Shown piece after piece: positions 5,788-7,720 of a stretch of 7,720 nucleotides of DNA. The position numbers and the translations under genes are program-made. The notes beneath the pieces are model-generated. The model worked only from the letters and a program-made list of their open reading frames with translations, was not told the DNA's origin and made no database searches. Each line of letters opens with the position of its first letter. The stretch's first letter is position 1. Source of the DNA: Wenzhouxiangella sp. (lineage in GTDB: Bacteria > Pseudomonadota > Gammaproteobacteria > Xanthomonadales > Wenzhouxiangellaceae); NCBI GenBank assembly GCA_021767625.1, contig JAASTB010000097.1, forward strand, positions 1 to 7,720. The letters run 5' to 3'.

Positions 5788-7089
5788 ATGCGAGTCGCTT
5801 CCTGTCTGCTTCTGTTGAGTGCCGTGTGTGCCGAGGGGGGCGCGGCCATGATCGAGGACGTGGATCGTCTCATTCTCGAATTCGGTCGTGCCGAGATCGG
5901 GGAGAGGATCGAGTTCGACGGCGCTTTGCTGGGAGGCGCCGTGGTGGGCGCAGTGACGCTCGAACGCATCGAGTTGAGGGCGCCTGGAGCGGGTGTCTAT
6001 GTGCTGCGGGGTAACGGTCCGGAGCCAGTCGACTACCCGCGTCGCTTCGTGTTCATGGGGCGCGGTGTTGATGCGCCGACCGTGCGCGTCGGCCTGCTGT
6101 TCGATCCGATCGGCATGCGCCTGAGCGGGTCGGTCGTGTCGTCGGAGGGCGTGCACTCCATCGCGCTTGCCGGCGAGGCGGGCTGGCGCATCACCGCGGC
6201 CACCGCCCGCTCCCTCCTACCTGCGGGCGTCGAGCTCGAACAGAGTTGCGGCAACCTCGATTTTGATCAGTCCGAGCGCCATCCCATCGTGCAGCCGGAC
6301 GTGCTCGACGGCATCATGGCCGCCAGTCCGCGCGGCAGCCTGCGTTATGGCCTGTTGGCCCTGGATACCGATACCCAGTGGATGCAGAAGCGCTTCGCCG
6401 ACAATACGACCCAGGCCGCCGAGTGGTTCGAGGACCTGCTGGTCCATACCAATACTCTGTTCGAGTCCCAGCTCAACCTGCGCATGGTTCAGGGCGACAC
6501 CTTTCTTCGAACCGAATCTGATCCCTACACGGTGGAGTCCTCCGGCGCGAGCGAGACTCATCTGACGGAATTCGGGACATACTGGGAGAACAATCAGGGC
6601 AGTGTGCCGCGGACGCACGCCGCGCTGGTGTCAGGAAATTCGAGTTCGGGAACCTCGGCTTCGGGCATCGCCTGGGTCGACTCGTACTGTGTGAAGCAGT
6701 CCAGCGGTGGCAGCTATAGCGTCAATCAATTGTTCTGGAGCGGCGGAGTCCCCGTGCTCGAAAGCGCCCGATTGTTCGCCCACGAGCTGGGTCACAATCT
6801 CGGTTCGGCGCACACGCACTGCTACGACCCGCCCGTCGACCAGTGTTTTTCCGGGGAGTTCTTCAACGGAGAGCCCTGTTATTCCGGTCCGACGAGTTGT
6901 CCGACCGAAGGGTCGGGGACGCTGATGAGCTACTGCAACTTCGGCTCGGGTTGCGGCGTGTCCAACCGCATGGAGTTGGCGCCTGAGGTCGAGGCGGTTA
7001 TGAACGGCCGCATCAACGACAATACGCCCTCGTGCCTGAGCAATGCCCCCGCGGGCGTGGCGATCTTTGAGGACCGCTTCGAATCCTGA
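5788..7089 (+). CDS. Secreted M12-type (reprolysin-like) zinc metalloprotease
   Basis: This 433-residue exported endopeptidase belongs to the metzincin group. A Sec signal peptide spans about residues 1-20 (MRVASC, a Leu-rich core, then AEGGAA). Residues 21-180 probably form a propeptide or beta-rich N-terminal domain. The catalytic domain, about 185-415, carries HELGHNLGSAH at 332-342, with zinc ligands His332, His336 and His342 and catalytic Glu333. The Met-turn SGTLMSYC has Met380. Eight Cys residues at 301, 345, 353, 364, 371, 383, 389 and 416 suggest disulfides, several in an insert between the zinc helix and the Met-turn. The protein ends in AIFEDRFES. Start choice is uncertain: ATG 5788 gives a clean signal peptide but a weak ribosome binding site, whereas ATG 5755 has AAAGGGG only 4 bases away and adds 11 residues. 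Substrate is unknown. It follows the degQ-like gene by about 100 bases. Confidence 0.88.
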   Translation: MRVASCLLLLSAVCAEGGAAMIEDVDRLILEFGRAEIGERIEFDGALLGGAVVGAVTLERIELRAPGAGVYVLRGNGPEPVDYPRRFVFMGRGVDAPTVRVGLLFDPIGMRLSGSVVSSEGVHSIALAGEAGWRITAATARSLLPAGVELEQSCGNLDFDQSERHPIVQPDVLDGIMAASPRGSLRYGLLALDTDTQWMQKRFADNTTQAAEWFEDLLVHTNTLFESQLNLRMVQGDTFLRTESDPYTVESSGASETHLTEFGTYWENNQGSVPRTHAALVSGNSSSGTSASGIAWVDSYCVKQSSGGSYSVNQLFWSGGVPVLESARLFAHELGHNLGSAHTHCYDPPVDQCFSGEFFNGEPCYSGPTSCPTEGSGTLMSYCNFGSGCGVSNRMELAPEVEAVMNGRINDNTPSCLSNAPAGVAIFEDRFES

Positions 7090-7181
7090 CCCGCGGCGCA
7101 CTTCGATCGAACGGCACGCCGGAGTCGTCGGCCGGGTCTGCTAAGTTGTAGTCGTTTGCCTGCTCAACCCGTGGTCCGCGA

Positions 7182-7720
7182 ATGACCGAGTCGTCCCAAT
7201 TTCTCGCAGACGAGGCCTCAGTCGCCCGGTTCAGGGCTCGCGGCGATTGGCGGCTGGGCCGGGTCCCCCGGCTCGAAGAGCAGATCGCCTCGGTCTCGGG
7301 TCCGGGCGCGGCCATCGATGCCACGGAAGTAACCTCGCTCGACGCCGCCGGCGCCTACTTGTTGCTTCGCGCCGCCCGTGATCTGTCGATCGGGCCCGAA
7401 GCCATCGAAATGCGCGAAGCGCATCGACCGTTGCTCGATACGGTTAGGGCCGCCCTCGAGAGCGAGAGTGAGCGCGAAACCGAACCGCCGCCGCTGTGGC
7501 GCGAGTGGCTGGGCGGCATCGGTCGCGTCGTGGCCGGGGCCGGCAGCAACCTCCGCCTGCTGGTGGGGTTCCTGGGGCTGGCCATCAGCCGCTTGTTCGC
7601 CACCCTTTTCCGTCCCACGCAGTGGCGGGTGACGGCCACCGTCTTCCACATGCAGCAGACCGGGCTCAACGCCCTGCCGCTGACCGCTCTGCTGGCCTTC
7701 CTCGTCGGCGCCGTCGTGGC
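7182..7720 (+). CDS. STAS-MlaE family lipid ABC transporter permease, 3' end outside the window
   Basis: The window holds the first 179 codons of an open frame that runs off the end. Residues 20-90 resemble a STAS domain: WRLGRV, then AAIDATEVTSLDAAGAYLLLRAA at about 43-65, the usual DLSGVTxLDSAG signature. Residues 90-105 are a charged, Pro-rich linker. From about 120 the sequence is that of a MlaE-type permease: a hydrophobic helix, then FRPTQWRVTATVFHMQQTGLNALPLTALLAFLVGAVV with the conserved Gln-x-x-Gly-x-x-Ala-Leu-Pro turn. These permeases work in the inner membrane with an ATPase (MlaF-like) and an MCE protein (MlaD-like) to move phospholipids between membranes. The phospho-acceptor position in the STAS motif is Ala55, not Ser or Thr. 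An in-frame TAG at 7149-7151 and no other start codon before 7182 fix the ATG, although its ribosome binding site is weak. The neighbouring ATPase and MCE genes should lie downstream. Confidence 0.85.
   Translation, partial: MTESSQFLADEASVARFRARGDWRLGRVPRLEEQIASVSGPGAAIDATEVTSLDAAGAYLLLRAARDLSIGPEAIEMREAHRPLLDTVRAALESESERETEPPPLWREWLGGIGRVVAGAGSNLRLLVGFLGLAISRLFATLFRPTQWRVTATVFHMQQTGLNALPLTALLAFLVGAVV

Noticed and set aside
5788..5835. Lipoprotein signal in the metalloprotease N-terminus
   Set aside because: The Cys at residue 14 is preceded by Leu-Ser-Ala-Val. Val at the -1 position does not fit a lipobox, so a normal signal peptidase I substrate is more likely.
7102..7111. Palindrome TTCGATCGAA downstream of the metalloprotease as an operator
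   Set aside because: A single 10-base palindrome without spacer, repeat copy or promoter next to it. Likely coincidence.

Overview
The window reads as a piece of chromosome from a high-GC gammaproteobacterium. The coding is dense, GC is high by eye, and ATG starts mostly carry AGGA/GGAG-type ribosome binding sites. Proteins with Gram-negative envelope logic are present: a DegQ-type periplasmic protease, a MlaE-type lipid transport permease, and exported proteins with Sec signals. A secreted metalloprotease ends in a short Phe/Asp/Glu tail (FEDRFES), resembling tails I associate with Xanthomonadales/Wenzhouxiangella-like bacteria. The taxonomic call is inference. No rRNA, tRNA, CRISPR array, insertion sequence or phage gene is visible.

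Layout. 46-453 (+) encodes a small MAPEG-family membrane protein. It converges, with a 4-base gap, on a Nudix hydrolase of the ADP-ribose pyrophosphatase type (458-988, -). Divergent from that is an exported protein of unknown function (1092-2567, +) with a helical TPR-like N-terminal region, a beta-propeller-like body and a glutamine-rich tail. It converges on a two-gene minus-strand unit. In transcription order this unit is an HNH endonuclease (4121-3522) and a free-standing 5'-3' exonuclease (3525-2608), whose likely TTG start overlaps the HNH stop codon (TTGA). A 206-base divergent intergenic region with a perfect 8-bp inverted repeat separates this unit from a degQ-like serine protease (4328-5686, +). 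A secreted M12-type zinc metalloprotease (about 5788-7089, +) follows. The window ends inside a STAS-MlaE lipid ABC transporter permease (7182 to beyond 7720, +), probably the first gene of a lipid transport operon.

How the genes relate. The HNH and exonuclease genes are the only pair with clear translational coupling and look like a two-nuclease DNA-processing module. DegQ, the metalloprotease and the MlaE permease all act at or beyond the inner membrane, but nothing in the sequence ties them into one pathway. Most of the window looks like ordinary core genome. The points that merit a second look are the coupled nuclease pair with its upstream palindrome, the C-terminal tail of the metalloprotease, and the unassigned propeller protein. 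I do not see convincing evidence of a wholly new system.
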